A DNA stretch of 64,000 bases from the NCBI RefSeq assembly GCF_009937975.1, contig NZ_AP018441.1, forward strand, positions 4,774,001 through 4,838,000. The letters are read 5' to 3'. Shown here piece after piece: positions 17,758 through 28,200 of this stretch (within the stretch, counting starts at the first letter, position 1; each line of letters opens with the position of its first letter). Source of the stretch: Undibacterium sp. YM2 (lineage in GTDB: Bacteria > Pseudomonadota > Gammaproteobacteria > Burkholderiales > Burkholderiaceae_D). The position numbers and the translations under genes are program-made. The notes under the pieces are model-generated. The model made no database searches, was not told the origin of the DNA, and saw only the letters and a program-made list of their open reading frames with translations.

Positions 17758-20700
17758 ATGACAGAAACGCGTGAAGACTTACCGGCATCAGCTCAGCCAG
17801 CGCCAGCGAGGTCCATACGCAGTTATTTGCTGATGCTGGTACTGGCCGTGTCCTTGCCACTGGTGGCTGCTGTCGCCTTTGGCATCTATTACGACTTCCA
17901 GCAATCAACCAATTTCACCAAGACCACCCTGAAGACCATGATCAGCGTCATGATCAAGAACACCCATGGCAAGCTGGACCAGGCGCACAAGATCATGGCC
18001 GGAGTCGCCAGCCTGCCACTGGTGAGGCAATTGCAGTTACAGGGCTGCCCCGAAAAAATGACCAGCCTGGCCAGCCTCGACCCTGCCTATGCGCGTCTGG
18101 CCATTGTCGATCTGCAGGGCAATATCCTGTGCAGTGCACGCAATGTTCCTGCTGCCGTGCTGAGGGCCATGATCAACGTCGCCGACTTTGCCGAAACCGT
18201 GAAGACCGGGCACCTGACTATTTCGCCTCCACACAAGGTACAGGCATCATCCCCCTGGAATACGATCATGAGCCTGCCTGTGCGTAATCAGGCAGGCCAG
18301 ATCATCGCCGTAGTGATACTGTCACTGGATGTGAATTTCTACGATCCCGGCATTCCTGCCGAGTTCTTGCCTGACGCCAGCCGTTTTGGCTTTTTCAGGG
18401 ATGACGGCATCATGGTCTGGCGCAATCTCGACCCTGACCAGGTCATCGGCACCCGCCCCAATGCCGAAGCTGCCAGGCGTATTGTGACAACCAGGAAAGG
18501 CGAATTCGAGAGTCTGGCCGTGGATGGTGTGACGCGTTTCTTCTCGGTCATGCCCATGCCTGAATACGGCATGATCGCCTTTGTCGGTGTACCGGCAGAT
18601 ACCATCTTTGCCCAGGCCAGGACACGCGCTGCCGAAGCCATCCTGCTCACGCTGGTGATGATAGGTTTGTTGTGGGTGGTCGCACGTGCCTTTGGCCAGC
18701 GCATCACCCGGCCCATGACCGCACTGGAAAGGGTTGCCCGGGCGGTGCAAAGAGGCAACCTCAGTGCCAGGGCCAGCCTGACCGGGCCGGGCGAATTGCA
18801 GGCTGTGGCAAATGAATTCAACCGCATGCTGGCGGCACAGCAGCATAGTGATGAATTGTTCCGCGCTTTTCTGGACAATAGTGCTATTGTCGCCTGGATC
18901 AAGGATGAAGATGGCCGTTACCAGTTTGTCAGCGACAATTTCTTGCGGCGTTTTTCTTTCCAGGCCAGCGAGGTCATAGGCAAGACTGACCACGATATTT
19001 TACCGCCAGAAATTGCCGACAGCTATCGCGCCAGTGACCTCGCCCTGCTGGCCACCGGCGGGCAGGACGAGGCCATCTGGCCCTCGGACAATCCCGGTGA
19101 AAGTGTCAGCTGGTGGCTGGTCAACAAGTTTGTGTTTACCGGCTCGGACGGCAAGCGCCAGCTTGGCGGCCTGGCCGTGGATATCACTGAACGCAAGCGC
19201 ATGACCGACCTTGATGAGTTGATCCTGCAAACTGCCATGGACGCTTTCTGGCTGGTCGACAAGAACGGCAAGCTGCGCGCCGTCAATGAAACTGCCTGCA
19301 GCATGATGGGCTACAGCCGTGAAGAAATGCTCAAGCTCAGCATCGACGATGTCGATATCATGGATGAATTTGAAGGCAAACCGGTGCATGAAAGACTGGA
19401 CATCGTGCGTCAGGCCGGTGCCCAGCAATTCGAGGCCAGGCACAAATGCAAGGATGGTCACATCATCGATGTTGAAGTCTCGGTACGCTACCTGCCCGGC
19501 CAGGAATTATTCCCCGCCTTTGTGCGCGATATCACGGCGCGCAAGCAGGCCGAACAAAGCCTGCACCTGGCAGCTACCGTATTTGAATCGCATGAAGGCA
19601 TGTTCGTGACGAGTGCCAACAAGATTATCCAGCAAGTCAACCGCGCCTTTACCGAAATCACTGGCTACAGCCGTGAAGATGCGATAGGACAAAGCCCCAA
19701 AATCCTCAATTCTGGCCGCCACGACCAGGATTTTTTTGCCGACATGGATGTGCACCTGGGCATGAGTGGCTCCTGGCAGGGTGAAATCTGGAACCGTCAC
19801 AAGGATGGTCATATCAGCCCGCAATGGCTGGCCATCACCGCCGTGTATGGCCGCAATAATGAATTGCTGCATTATGTTGGTACCCTCGTTGATATCTCCA
19901 TGCGCAAGGCCGCAGAAGATGAAATCAAGACCCTGGCTTTCTATGACCCGCTGACCCACCTGCCCAACCGCCGTCTGCTGACCGACCGCCTGCAACAGGC
20001 CCTGCTGGCCTGCGCCCGCAGTGGCCGCAAGGGTGCGCTGATGTACATTGATCTCGACAACTTCAAGACGCTCAATGATACCCAGGGCCACTACAAGGGC
20101 GACCTGCTGCTACAGCAGGTATCCGGGCGCCTGACCAATTGTGTGCGCGAAGGCGACACGGTAGCACGCATAGGTGGCGACGAGTTTGTGCTCTTGCTGG
20201 AAAACCTCAGCGAATCCACCCATGAAGCAGCCAGCCAGATAGAAATGGTAGGCAAGAAAATACTCGCTGCACTGAACCAGCCGTATGACCTCGAAGGCTA
20301 TGAATGCCATAGCACCCCCAGCATAGGCGCGACCCTGATTGCTGACCAGGACAATGGCTATGAAGAGTTGATGAAGCAGGCCGACCTCGCGATGTATGCT
20401 GCCAAGACGGCGGGCCGCAATACCCTGCGCTTTTTTGACCCTGCCATGCAAGCCGTGGTCAGCTCACGCGCCCGGATGGAAAAAGAATTGCGCGACGCCT
20501 TGCGCGAACAGCAATTGCGCCTGTTTTACCAGCCCCAGGTTGGCCGCGACGGTGAACTGCTGGGGGCAGAGGCCCTGGTACGCTGGCAGCACCCTCAGCG
20601 CGGCATGATCTCACCTGCCGAATTCATCCCGCTGGCAGAAGCCACAGGCCTGATCCTGCCACTGGGCCAGTGGGTCTTGCGCACCGCCTGCATGCAATTA

Positions 20701-21243
20701 CTGGATTGGGCCAACGACCCCGCCAGTGCAAAACTGACCATTGCCGTGAATGTCAGTGCCCGCCAGTTCAGGCAGATAGATATCGTCGAACAGGTCCTGG
20801 GCATACTGCAAGAAACCGGGGCCAACCCGCAATTGCTGAAACTGGAATTGACAGAAAGCCTGCTGGTCGATGATGTGGAAGATACCATCACAAAGATGGA
20901 ACAACTGAAAGCCGCAGGCCTGTGCTTCTCTCTTGACGATTTTGGTACCGGCTATTCTTCCCTGACTTACCTGAAACGCCTGCCGCTGGATCAGCTCAAG
21001 ATAGACCAGTCCTTTGTACGCGATGTCCTGACTGACCCCAACGATGCCGCCATCGCCAGGACCATCGTCGCCCTGAGCCAGAGCATGGGCCTGTCTGTCA
21101 TCGCCGAAGGGGTGGAAAGCGCCGAACAGAGGGATTACCTCGCCAGCCAGGGTTGCTTTGCCTATCAGGGCTATCACTTTGGCAAGCCTGTCCCTATTGC
21201 TGACTTCACCACGGCCCATCTTGATCAGCCGGGTCTGCCCTGA
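17758..21243 (+). CDS. Cache-HAMP-PAS-GGDEF-EAL cyclic-di-GMP protein
   Basis: Membrane sensor of 1161 residues that makes or degrades cyclic di-GMP. TM1 is at about 22-44, a periplasmic Cache-like sensor at 45-285, TM2 at about 293-312 and a HAMP segment after it (RITRPMTALERVARAVQRGNLSAR). Three PAS domains follow (about 372-480, 485-600, 605-720). The GGDEF domain has an intact RIGGDEF at about 804-810; the EAL domain has EALVRW at about 937, DDFGTGYSSL at about 1060 and AEGVES near the end, so both catalytic motifs look intact. Which activity dominates cannot be told. GGGAAAGCAAG precedes the ATG. Confidence 0.93.
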   Translation: MTETREDLPASAQPAPARSIRSYLLMLVLAVSLPLVAAVAFGIYYDFQQSTNFTKTTLKTMISVMIKNTHGKLDQAHKIMAGVASLPLVRQLQLQGCPEKMTSLASLDPAYARLAIVDLQGNILCSARNVPAAVLRAMINVADFAETVKTGHLTISPPHKVQASSPWNTIMSLPVRNQAGQIIAVVILSLDVNFYDPGIPAEFLPDASRFGFFRDDGIMVWRNLDPDQVIGTRPNAEAARRIVTTRKGEFESLAVDGVTRFFSVMPMPEYGMIAFVGVPADTIFAQARTRAAEAILLTLVMIGLLWVVARAFGQRITRPMTALERVARAVQRGNLSARASLTGPGELQAVANEFNRMLAAQQHSDELFRAFLDNSAIVAWIKDEDGRYQFVSDNFLRRFSFQASEVIGKTDHDILPPEIADSYRASDLALLATGGQDEAIWPSDNPGESVSWWLVNKFVFTGSDGKRQLGGLAVDITERKRMTDLDELILQTAMDAFWLVDKNGKLRAVNETACSMMGYSREEMLKLSIDDVDIMDEFEGKPVHERLDIVRQAGAQQFEARHKCKDGHIIDVEVSVRYLPGQELFPAFVRDITARKQAEQSLHLAATVFESHEGMFVTSANKIIQQVNRAFTEITGYSREDAIGQSPKILNSGRHDQDFFADMDVHLGMSGSWQGEIWNRHKDGHISPQWLAITAVYGRNNELLHYVGTLVDISMRKAAEDEIKTLAFYDPLTHLPNRRLLTDRLQQALLACARSGRKGALMYIDLDNFKTLNDTQGHYKGDLLLQQVSGRLTNCVREGDTVARIGGDEFVLLLENLSESTHEAASQIEMVGKKILAALNQPYDLEGYECHSTPSIGATLIADQDNGYEELMKQADLAMYAAKTAGRNTLRFFDPAMQAVVSSRARMEKELRDALREQQLRLFYQPQVGRDGELLGAEALVRWQHPQRGMISPAEFIPLAEATGLILPLGQWVLRTACMQLLDWANDPASAKLTIAVNVSARQFRQIDIVEQVLGILQETGANPQLLKLELTESLLVDDVEDTITKMEQLKAAGLCFSLDDFGTGYSSLTYLKRLPLDQLKIDQSFVRDVLTDPNDAAIARTIVALSQSMGLSVIAEGVESAEQRDYLASQGCFAYQGYHFGKPVPIADFTTAHLDQPGLP

Positions 21244-21288
21244 TCTTGCGGTGGGCACAAGTCAGTGAAGTTCGAAAGACACGCCTGG

Positions 21289-22113
21289 CTAAGCCGTTTT
21301 GCGTAATGCCCGCCCTACTCCCAGGCCCAGCAAGGCAAAATTCAGTACTGCAATCAGTGCTGCAAAAAATACAAACACCAGCCAGGGCAAGCCCTGCACG
21401 CTGAAAGGTGAAAACAGCGCCGCAAATTCCCTTGCATCTGAATACATGCCATTGCGCAAGGCTTCATACTGGAAGATATAGCTGGTATCACTGAAGGCCG
21501 AGTAACACATGACGATGCCCAGGCATTGCAAGACCAGCCGCTGCCAGGCGTCTGGCGCACGCATCAGCATGACAGTCATCAGTATCAGGCTGACGGGCAA
21601 GATCAGGCCCAGCAAATGTGTGGCATGCCATTGCGCCAGTATGGGATAAGTGCTGCTGCTCAAGAAAACCGGCTTGATCATGTAGTAAGCACCGCAAACA
21701 AAGAAAAGCAACAGGACCAAATACGCTATCCGCAACTTCTCTGCCCGGGTCGAGACCATCAGCAAGATGCTGCCAGACACCGCTGGCCCCAATAAACCAC
21801 CCAGCAAGACCAGGCTTTGCCAGCCACCGCTGGTAATCGCCGCACCACCATCGCCATCCATCTGGAACCAGTAAAACGAACCACCACTGAGCAGGCTGGC
21901 CAGCCCATGCCCCATCTCATGTACGAATACCCCCAGATAGCGCAGCGGCGCGGTCAGCCAGTACAACAGATACGCTTGGGCAGGCAATAGCAGCGGCAAG
22001 ACTATCCATAACAGGAAAAACACCGCCATCAGTGAAAGCAGCATGCGCCTGTGCCCCAGGCCGCGGTTGCTGGCACCATGTACTGGATCAAACGGCATCT
22101 GCTGGCTTGCCAT
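21289..22113 (-). CDS. M50-like integral membrane metalloprotease
   Basis: Multi-TM protein of about 274 residues with FVHEMGHGLASLLSGGSFYWFQ, an HExxH zinc site inside a hydrophobic segment, as in peptidase M50B-like proteins. About seven more hydrophobic helices follow. A second D/N-containing zinc motif is not obvious, so activity is uncertain. The ATG of MASQQMPFD, preceded by AGGA 7 nt away, is preferred over a TTG 15 bp upstream. It is divergent from the next gene. Confidence 0.75.
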   Translation of the reverse strand: MASQQMPFDPVHGASNRGLGHRRMLLSLMAVFFLLWIVLPLLLPAQAYLLYWLTAPLRYLGVFVHEMGHGLASLLSGGSFYWFQMDGDGGAAITSGGWQSLVLLGGLLGPAVSGSILLMVSTRAEKLRIAYLVLLLFFVCGAYYMIKPVFLSSSTYPILAQWHATHLLGLILPVSLILMTVMLMRAPDAWQRLVLQCLGIVMCYSAFSDTSYIFQYEALRNGMYSDAREFAALFSPFSVQGLPWLVFVFFAALIAVLNFALLGLGVGRALRKTA

Positions 22114-22289
22114 GGGTATTCCTGTCAAAAAGATATTGGCTTAGTGTAACTCAAGATCAACTTTGCCCTGCACAAGCGGCCTATGCCAAGCTCAGATTAA
22201 ACGACAGCAAAGCCCGGCGATACTTCAAGGCAATAGTAAAAGCCGCCGAACATAGTAAAATTGCGGGATACCCCTTACCGGAAATTTGC

Positions 22290-22709
22290 ATGTCCAAGAA
22301 AAACGAACTTACCCTGCTGATGGCAAAAGTTCTTTTAAAACTCAGCTCCGAATCCCCGCAAGCCTGGGACCAGTCATATTGCCGCTTTTTAGCGCAAGGT
22401 CAAACCCGGCCCGGCTTTGAGTTCGTCATCCGCTGGGGCAGAACCATCTACACCCTGCCAGTACAAGCTGAATACACCGATTTGCTGGCACCGCTGATGC
22501 AATCACTGTTTGATGAAATGCAGGCAGAAACAACGCACAGACCCATACTCGCCGTGTTGACGGTAGATTCAGCAAAAACCTATAAACTCAAACTTGAGTA
22601 CAACAATCCACAGGCGCATGAAATCAGCGTGCAGGCCCTGGGGACGGCTGCTTCGTATTTTGCGAAAGATGAGGTTGATGTGCCACCACGGGATCAATTC
22701 AGATTTTAA
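22290..22709 (+). CDS. Hypothetical protein
   Basis: A 139-residue soluble protein beginning MSKKNELTLLMAKVLLKL. No signal peptide or TM is present, and no family is recognised. The segment GQTRPGFEFVIRWGRTIYTLPVQAEYTD suggests a mixed alpha/beta fold. The in-frame extension upstream overlaps the divergent promoter and is not used. GGAAATTTGC gives a weak ribosome site. Confidence 0.65.
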   Translation: MSKKNELTLLMAKVLLKLSSESPQAWDQSYCRFLAQGQTRPGFEFVIRWGRTIYTLPVQAEYTDLLAPLMQSLFDEMQAETTHRPILAVLTVDSAKTYKLKLEYNNPQAHEISVQALGTAASYFAKDEVDVPPRDQFRF

Positions 22710-22737
22710 AATGATGCGTCTTGATTCAAGGCAGTAA

Positions 22738-22800
22738 TGCAGGGCGCATTACAATGCACCTCCCGTTACGGCTACGACTATCCATTTGCAATCGCCCCAG
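22738..22800. repeat. Short palindromic intergenic repeat remnant
   Basis: GGGCGCATTACAATGCACC is an imperfect palindrome; the phrase GAGCATTACAATGCGCC recurs at 48600-48617 in the window. The following GTTACGGCTACGACTATCC resembles GGTTACGGCTATCC at 23459-23472. These look like fragments of dispersed intergenic repeats. Confidence 0.45.
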
Positions 22801-22855
22801 CAAATCAAGTAATGCTAATATGTCATGGCAACATTTTTATCAAGCCTGACATGCC

Positions 22856-23422
22856 ATGAACAAGAAATTACTGATACTGGATCTGGACGAAACCCTGATC
22901 TTCGCAACGAAGAAGCAACTCGCGCATGAAGCTGATTTTTGCTTCTTTACTTATCATGTCTATCTGCGTCCCCATGTCAGGGAGTTCCTTGCATTCTGTC
23001 TTGAGCATTTTGACTGCGCGGTCTGGACATCGGCATCCGAGAGTTATGCCGCTGTCATCGTCAAGCATCTGTTTGGTGAAGAACCGCCATTAAAATTTGT
23101 CTGGGCCAGGCAACGCTGCACGCGCGTGTTCGATCCTGAATATCAGGACTTTGAATGGGTCAAGGATTTGAATAAAGTCAGGCAACGTGGCTATCTGCTG
23201 GAGCAAGTCATCATGCTGGATGACACACCCAGGAAACTGCGCCGCAACTATGGCAATCTGGTGCGCATGAACATGTTTGAGGGCGATACCCAAGACCATG
23301 AGCTGAAGCTGGCCATGGCCTATCTGCAGGAGTTGAAGCACGCAGAAAATATCCGCGCCGTAGAAAAACGCGGATGGCGGACACGGTTTCTGGAAGCTGA
23401 TGGGAAGGCGATATTCGGATAG
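22856..23422 (+). CDS. HAD-superfamily phosphatase, FCP1/NIF type
   Basis: A 188-residue HAD phosphatase. Motif I is LDLDETL with the nucleophilic aspartate, and the DxDET variant marks the FCP1/SCP (NLI-interacting factor-like) subgroup. YLRPHVREFLAFCLEHFDCAVWTSASESYA supplies motif II (WTSA), and VIMLDDTPRKLRRN supplies the acidic motif. Eukaryotic relatives dephosphorylate RNA polymerase II tails; bacterial substrates are unknown. It appears monocistronic. Confidence 0.88.
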   Translation: MNKKLLILDLDETLIFATKKQLAHEADFCFFTYHVYLRPHVREFLAFCLEHFDCAVWTSASESYAAVIVKHLFGEEPPLKFVWARQRCTRVFDPEYQDFEWVKDLNKVRQRGYLLEQVIMLDDTPRKLRRNYGNLVRMNMFEGDTQDHELKLAMAYLQELKHAENIRAVEKRGWRTRFLEADGKAIFG

Positions 23423-23507
23423 ATAAAGTCATCATCGTGATCTCCGTAATCTAGATTGCGGTTACGGCTATCCCTTTACCATCATCACGCCAAATCGCAA
23501 GGAAAGT

Positions 23508-24590
23508 TTACGGCACTATCGTCGTAAACAAATACACCGCAAAGATCACGCAATGAATAGTACCCTGCATGATGGTGGTTCGCCCCGTTCCCAAGGACAA
23601 AGAAGTAATCATCAGTGACAACAGCAGCAGCACCGTCGATTTCGCATCGATGCCGAGGTTCAGTGACCAGCCCGTGGTCAGCGAAATCACGGCAACGACA
23701 GGGATGGTCAGGCCTATGCTGGCCAGCGCTGAGCCCAGGGCCAGGTTGATGCTGGTTTGCAGGCGGTTGGCGCGGGCGGCGCGAAAGGCGGCGACACCCT
23801 CTGGCAACAACACGACAATGGCAATGATAATGCCCACCAGCGCCTGCGGTGCACCGGCAGCAGCAACCGCATTTTCCAGGGTAGGTGCCAAAGCTTTGGC
23901 CAGCAACACCACCGCCCCCAGACATAACATGAGCAGACCGGCACTGGCCCAGGCCACGCCATTGCTGGGTGGCGCTGCGTGCGCCTCCTCATCACCGCTG
24001 GATGCAGCGGGCAGGAAATAATCGCGATGGCGCACAGTCTGCACCAGTACAAAAGTGCCATACAAGACCAGCGAAACGACAGCAATAAAAGCCAGCTGAC
24101 TGGCGCTATACACAGGCCCCTGCGCAGTCGAAGTAAAGTTCGGCAATACCAGGGTCAGTATCGCCAGCGCAGCCAGGGTCGCCAGTGAAGTGCTGGCACC
24201 ACGCAGGCTGAAGCTTTGTTCCTTGTGCAGGCTGCCTCCGGCCAGCAGGCACAGGCCGATGATGCCGTTGAGGATAATCATGATGGCGGCAAACACGGTG
24301 TCGCGTGCCAGGCCTGCAGTGACTTCGCCACCGGCCAGCATCAAAGAGACGATCAGCGCCACTTCTATCAGCGTCACGGCCAGAGCCAGCAAGAGCGTGC
24401 CAAAGGGCTCGCCAATTTTATGCGCGACTACTTCAGCATGATAGACGGCAGTCAGCACACCACCAAACAGGGCGATGGTCAGCAGGATTGCATATAAGGG
24501 TGCGGTGATCAGCATGCCGCCGCCGAGGATGACCCAGGCAGCAAAAGGCATGATGATGGACCACCGCGGCAAATTAGCAGATATCGTCAT
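23508..24590 (-). CDS. chaA: Calcium/proton antiporter
   Basis: Inner-membrane exchanger of the CaCA family, 360 residues and about 11 TM helices. The two alpha repeats are visible as HKIGEPFGTLLLALAVTLIEVALI and GIIIAIVVLLPEGVAAFRAARANRLQTSINLALGSALASIGLT, with the conserved glutamates in VTLIEV and LLPEGV. ChaA exports Ca2+, Na+ or K+ in exchange for protons at alkaline pH. It stands alone, with a terminator upstream belonging to the MFS gene. Confidence 0.92.
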   Translation of the reverse strand: MTISANLPRWSIIMPFAAWVILGGGMLITAPLYAILLTIALFGGVLTAVYHAEVVAHKIGEPFGTLLLALAVTLIEVALIVSLMLAGGEVTAGLARDTVFAAIMIILNGIIGLCLLAGGSLHKEQSFSLRGASTSLATLAALAILTLVLPNFTSTAQGPVYSASQLAFIAVVSLVLYGTFVLVQTVRHRDYFLPAASSGDEEAHAAPPSNGVAWASAGLLMLCLGAVVLLAKALAPTLENAVAAAGAPQALVGIIIAIVVLLPEGVAAFRAARANRLQTSINLALGSALASIGLTIPVVAVISLTTGWSLNLGIDAKSTVLLLLSLMITSLSLGTGRTTIMQGTIHCVIFAVYLFTTIVP

Positions 24591-24610
24591 GTATGGAGTC
24601 CGAGGGTAAA

Positions 24611-24640
24611 AAAAAACGTCAACACATAGCGTGTTGACGT
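24611..24640 (-). terminator. Rho-independent terminator of the carboxylate operon
   Basis: ACGTCAACAC and GTGTTGACGT form a perfect 10-bp stem with a 5-nt loop. Read leftward it is followed by nine T. It lies 40 bp past the MFS stop codon. Confidence 0.92.
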
Positions 24641-24679
24641 ATTGTATCAGGAGCCCAATGAATCTATCTTGCCAGGGGA

Positions 24680-25999
24680 CTAACGTTCTTTCACCACACC
24701 GCGATAAATCAGCAAGGTGGCCAGCAAGCCGAAGGCACCAGCCATAGCCATCCAGTATCCAGGTGCGGCCTTGTCGCCCGTGCTTTCTATCAACCAGGTA
24801 GAAATCAGCGGCGTCAAACCACCAAACAATGCCGTTGCAAGACTGTAAGCAAGGGAAAAGCCGGTGGTGCGTATGCGCACAGGGATGATCTCCGTCAGTG
24901 CGACAATGGTGGCACCGTTATAGCTGGCATATAGAAAAGACAGCCACAGTTCGACCATTAACATGTGCTCAAAACTGGGATTAACAATCAGCCATGATAA
25001 CAAAGGGTAAGCTGTCGCCATTGTAAGGGCAGAAAACAAAGCCATGATCGGCCATCTGCCAATACGATCTGAAAGTGCGCCCATTATCGGCAACCAGATA
25101 AAATTTGATACGCCCACACAAAGGGTTACAAGCAGACTTTCTACCGTTGTCAGTTTCAGTACGGTTTTGCCAAAGGTCGGTGTGTAAACGGTGATGAGAT
25201 AAAACGACACCGTTGTCATGACGATTAACATGGTACCAGCGACCACCAGTGGCCAATTAAGCGAAATGGTTTTCAACATTTCTTTGAAGCTGGGATGTGT
25301 CTTTTGAGCCAGATAATCTTCTGTCTCCTGCAAAGAGCGACGGATGTAAAATACAACAGGGATGATGGAACAGCCAATGAAAAAAGGGATGCGCCAACCC
25401 CAGTCGGCGATAAATTCCTTGCTCAGCGTTTCATTGAGAAAGTAGCCCAGTCCCGCAGAAAATACGATCGCTACTTGCTGGCTTGCCGATTGCCAACTGA
25501 CATAAAACCCCTTGTGTCCCGGTGTCGCCATTTCTGACAGATACACTGACACACCACCGAGTTCCACGCCGGCAGAAAAGCCTTGCAGCAAGCGTCCTAT
25601 CAGTATCAGGAAGGGTGCCAGCAAGCCTATGGTGGAATAATCGGGGATGAAGGCTATCATCGCCGTTCCTGAAGCCATGATAGCCAATGTCAGCACCAGG
25701 CCCTTGCGGCGACCTATGCGGTCAATATAGCTACCAAGAATAATCGCGCCCAATGGCCTCATGAAAAACCCGGCACCAAAGGTGGCAAACGTCATCATCA
25801 ATGCAGCGTACTCGCTACTGGCCGGGAAAAAGGCTTTGGCAATATAGGTGGCATAAAATCCAAAAAGGAAAAAATCATACATTTCTATGAAGTTTCCACT
25901 GGTGACACGAATAACGCTGGAAAACTTCGACTGACGCTGTGCAGGAGCTATGGGCACCTGATCAACGAGAGTTGGTGCTACTGATGGGTTGCTGGACAT
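24680..25999 (-). CDS. MFS tricarboxylate/proton symporter (CitA/TcuC type)
   Basis: Twelve-TM metabolite:H+ symporter, 439 residues. The N-terminal [28 protein letters not shown] and [16 protein letters not shown] loop ([12 protein letters not shown]), plus [24 protein letters not shown], are typical of citrate and tricarballylate symporters of the MHS subfamily. It is third in a leftward operon after a porin and a periplasmic binding protein. The exact tri- or dicarboxylate cannot be fixed from sequence. Confidence 0.87.
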   Translation of the reverse strand: MSSNPSVAPTLVDQVPIAPAQRQSKFSSVIRVTSGNFIEMYDFFLFGFYATYIAKAFFPASSEYAALMMTFATFGAGFFMRPLGAIILGSYIDRIGRRKGLVLTLAIMASGTAMIAFIPDYSTIGLLAPFLILIGRLLQGFSAGVELGGVSVYLSEMATPGHKGFYVSWQSASQQVAIVFSAGLGYFLNETLSKEFIADWGWRIPFFIGCSIIPVVFYIRRSLQETEDYLAQKTHPSFKEMLKTISLNWPLVVAGTMLIVMTTVSFYLITVYTPTFGKTVLKLTTVESLLVTLCVGVSNFIWLPIMGALSDRIGRWPIMALFSALTMATAYPLLSWLIVNPSFEHMLMVELWLSFLYASYNGATIVALTEIIPVRIRTTGFSLAYSLATALFGGLTPLISTWLIESTGDKAAPGYWMAMAGAFGLLATLLIYRGVVKER

Positions 26000-26123
26000 T
26001 TTATTCGACCTTTGTACTCTGATGGCGGGCGTTCATGCTGGCCATATCTGCTAAAAAACTGAATGAAACCGGATGAGACGGAATGATCCCGGACAGGATG
26101 GATGCGAACAGCATTCCTTACAT

Positions 26124-26918
26124 CTATTTACCGGCAACTGGCTCCAGGCCAGTCTCTGCAATCACTGGAGCATTTTTCTTCGCCGCAAGAAAGTTCAGCA
26201 ATGCCTGCGCCTGTCCCTGCACTTTGCTTCCTTTGACGATAGCAGCAGAGAATTGCGTTTGTAATTGCACTTCTTGCGGAAGCAAACCAACAATTTCTAT
26301 GCCTTGTACAGGCAACAGTTCACTACGTTGCTGGCATCCAAAGTCAGCCTCACCCTGCGCGATGATTTCGCCAACAGGGGTGGCAGGTATTTGCGCGGCC
26401 TTACCCTGCATTTGCTCTTCTATCTCCAGCTTTTTCATCAATTGATGCTTGATGTACTCACCACTGGCGCTATCAGAATAGGCGACTTTGCGCGCCTGCA
26501 AGAAAGCATTTTTCAGGCCGACTGTCGTGCTGATATCAGGTTTTGAATTTCCTTTTTTTACTGCACACGCGATGGGAGAATTAGCCAGTACCACCTTGCT
26601 GCCAGCGACCAGCTTGCCTTCATTCATGAGCTTGTCCAACGAGTCGCCAACCATGATGACAACATCTATTTCTTCGCCGCGTGCCATGCGTACCGGGATA
26701 GCATTGCTAGTTTTACCCATTGATGGGCCCCATTCCGACAGCAGCTTGTCGCCAGAGGCAAGTTCGTAAGCGGGTGCCAGGTTTTTGTAGGCCTGGGCGA
26801 AACCGCCAGAGCTGACGACACGTATATCGGCTGCCTGAGCCTGCTCACTTGCACATAATGCAGCGACGCTCATGCAAATAATGCTAACCAGGCTTGCGAT
26901 GCGTTTGGGTGTGGACAT
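26124..26918 (-). CDS. Periplasmic binding protein, ModA-like, without ABC partner
   Basis: A 264-residue exported binding protein with signal peptide ending AQA-ADI. The fold markers ADIRVVSSGGFAQAYKNLAPAYE and GEEIDVVIMVGDSLDKLMNEGKL resemble the ModA branch of type-2 binding proteins. No ABC permease or ATPase is near; it lies between a porin and an MFS symporter. It may scavenge a carboxylate for the symporter or serve sensing; that link is inferred from the operon. Confidence 0.82.
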   Translation of the reverse strand: MSTPKRIASLVSIICMSVAALCASEQAQAADIRVVSSGGFAQAYKNLAPAYELASGDKLLSEWGPSMGKTSNAIPVRMARGEEIDVVIMVGDSLDKLMNEGKLVAGSKVVLANSPIACAVKKGNSKPDISTTVGLKNAFLQARKVAYSDSASGEYIKHQLMKKLEIEEQMQGKAAQIPATPVGEIIAQGEADFGCQQRSELLPVQGIEIVGLLPQEVQLQTQFSAAIVKGSKVQGQAQALLNFLAAKKNAPVIAETGLEPVAGK

Positions 26919-26938
26919 GATACTTTCTCCTTACTGAT

Positions 26939-28039
26939 TCAAAACTTGTGCATTAGTCCAAGGGTCAAGCCAAGGCCGCGGCTGCTGTTTGCCTGACCAG
27001 CAGTGATGCCGGCAGCGTTGCCTCTCCAGCTGGTATAGTCAGTTTCCGCATAGAGCATGCTGCGTTTGGATAATGCCTGTTCCAGATAAACAAAACTGCG
27101 ATCAAAACCATCATCGGAATAAGTACTTGCTTCGCGACGCACACGATAATAGGCCGTCGTCAGATTCAGTTCAGGGTTAATCGAATAAGCCACCCCGGCA
27201 GAAGCAATCCGCTGTCGTGTTTGTTTACCCGGACCTGTTTCCGCACTGTTATCGCCTGCATTCGCCCTGAATACCAGGCCACCATATTGATAGGCAACAC
27301 CCAGTGTGTAAGCCTGAAGGTTAGAGCCGGCGCTGTTTTTCAATTTCATATATGCACCGGAAACTGACCAGCCATCACGCTGATAAGCGAGGCCAGCGGC
27401 AACACTGGACAAGGCAGAATTGCTACCTGCCACTTCACCAAAGGAATAGGAGCTACGTACAGTGTAGGGGCCGGTTTCAAGTGTATATTTCACCATATTA
27501 TCAAGGCGATAATAATTATCTGCATAGCCGCTGCTGCCATACTGCACACCAAACGCATGCGTGCCAAAAGCAGTGTTGCTGAGTGCAGTTATATTAATAT
27601 TCGGATTAAAGCTGGCGTAGCGCATGCCCAATGGATCGACGCTTGAGATTGCATCCGACAATATTGTGGCCTGGCGACCAGCGGTCAGATTACCGTAGTT
27701 CGACTTGATACCGACAAAAGAAAGCCGGTCAAACAATTTATCGGGTTTTGCGGATGTACCGGTGTCGAAATTCAAGCCGCCTTCGAACTGAAAAACCGCT
27801 GCCACACCGGCCCCCAGGTCTTCCTGCCCTTTAAAACCCCATCGGCTGGTATTATTGACGCCGCTATTTAATGCAAGACTGCTGCCAACTGAAGCACCAG
27901 AAACAGGTGTATTGCCAGCATTCATGCCACGGCTGTAGTGCACACCAAGATCAGCGATGCCATAAACGTCAACTTGGGATTGTGCAGATGCGCTGCCGCT
28001 TGCGCATATTAAAATGGCAAGGTAAGTAAATTTTCTCAC
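26939..28039 (-). CDS. Outer-membrane porin (GTG start)
   Basis: Gram-negative trimeric porin of the betaproteobacterial type, 366 residues. The signal peptide is RKFTYLAILICASGSASAQS and the mature start is QVDVYGIADLGVHYSRG. NNTSRWGFKGQEDLGAGVAAVFQFEGG and the end GLTLGLMHKF with C-terminal Phe are typical. A GTG start is chosen since GGAGACAAT precedes it and it begins the signal peptide; no ATG fits. First gene of the leftward carboxylate operon. Confidence 0.9.
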   Translation of the reverse strand: MRKFTYLAILICASGSASAQSQVDVYGIADLGVHYSRGMNAGNTPVSGASVGSSLALNSGVNNTSRWGFKGQEDLGAGVAAVFQFEGGLNFDTGTSAKPDKLFDRLSFVGIKSNYGNLTAGRQATILSDAISSVDPLGMRYASFNPNINITALSNTAFGTHAFGVQYGSSGYADNYYRLDNMVKYTLETGPYTVRSSYSFGEVAGSNSALSSVAAGLAYQRDGWSVSGAYMKLKNSAGSNLQAYTLGVAYQYGGLVFRANAGDNSAETGPGKQTRQRIASAGVAYSINPELNLTTAYYRVRREASTYSDDGFDRSFVYLEQALSKRSMLYAETDYTSWRGNAAGITAGQANSSRGLGLTLGLMHKF

Positions 28040-28200
28040 ATTGTCTCCAAAGGATTTTAATTGCGGCCTTCTTGATGAGGCGTTAAGTATTTGCCAAAAA
28101 ATTGGCCGCTCCTGGCGGATCAATGTTCTTATTCAGGCTGGTACGCATCATCCAACACATGGCATAATTTGTGAATTGCAATATTTATTAAGATTAATGC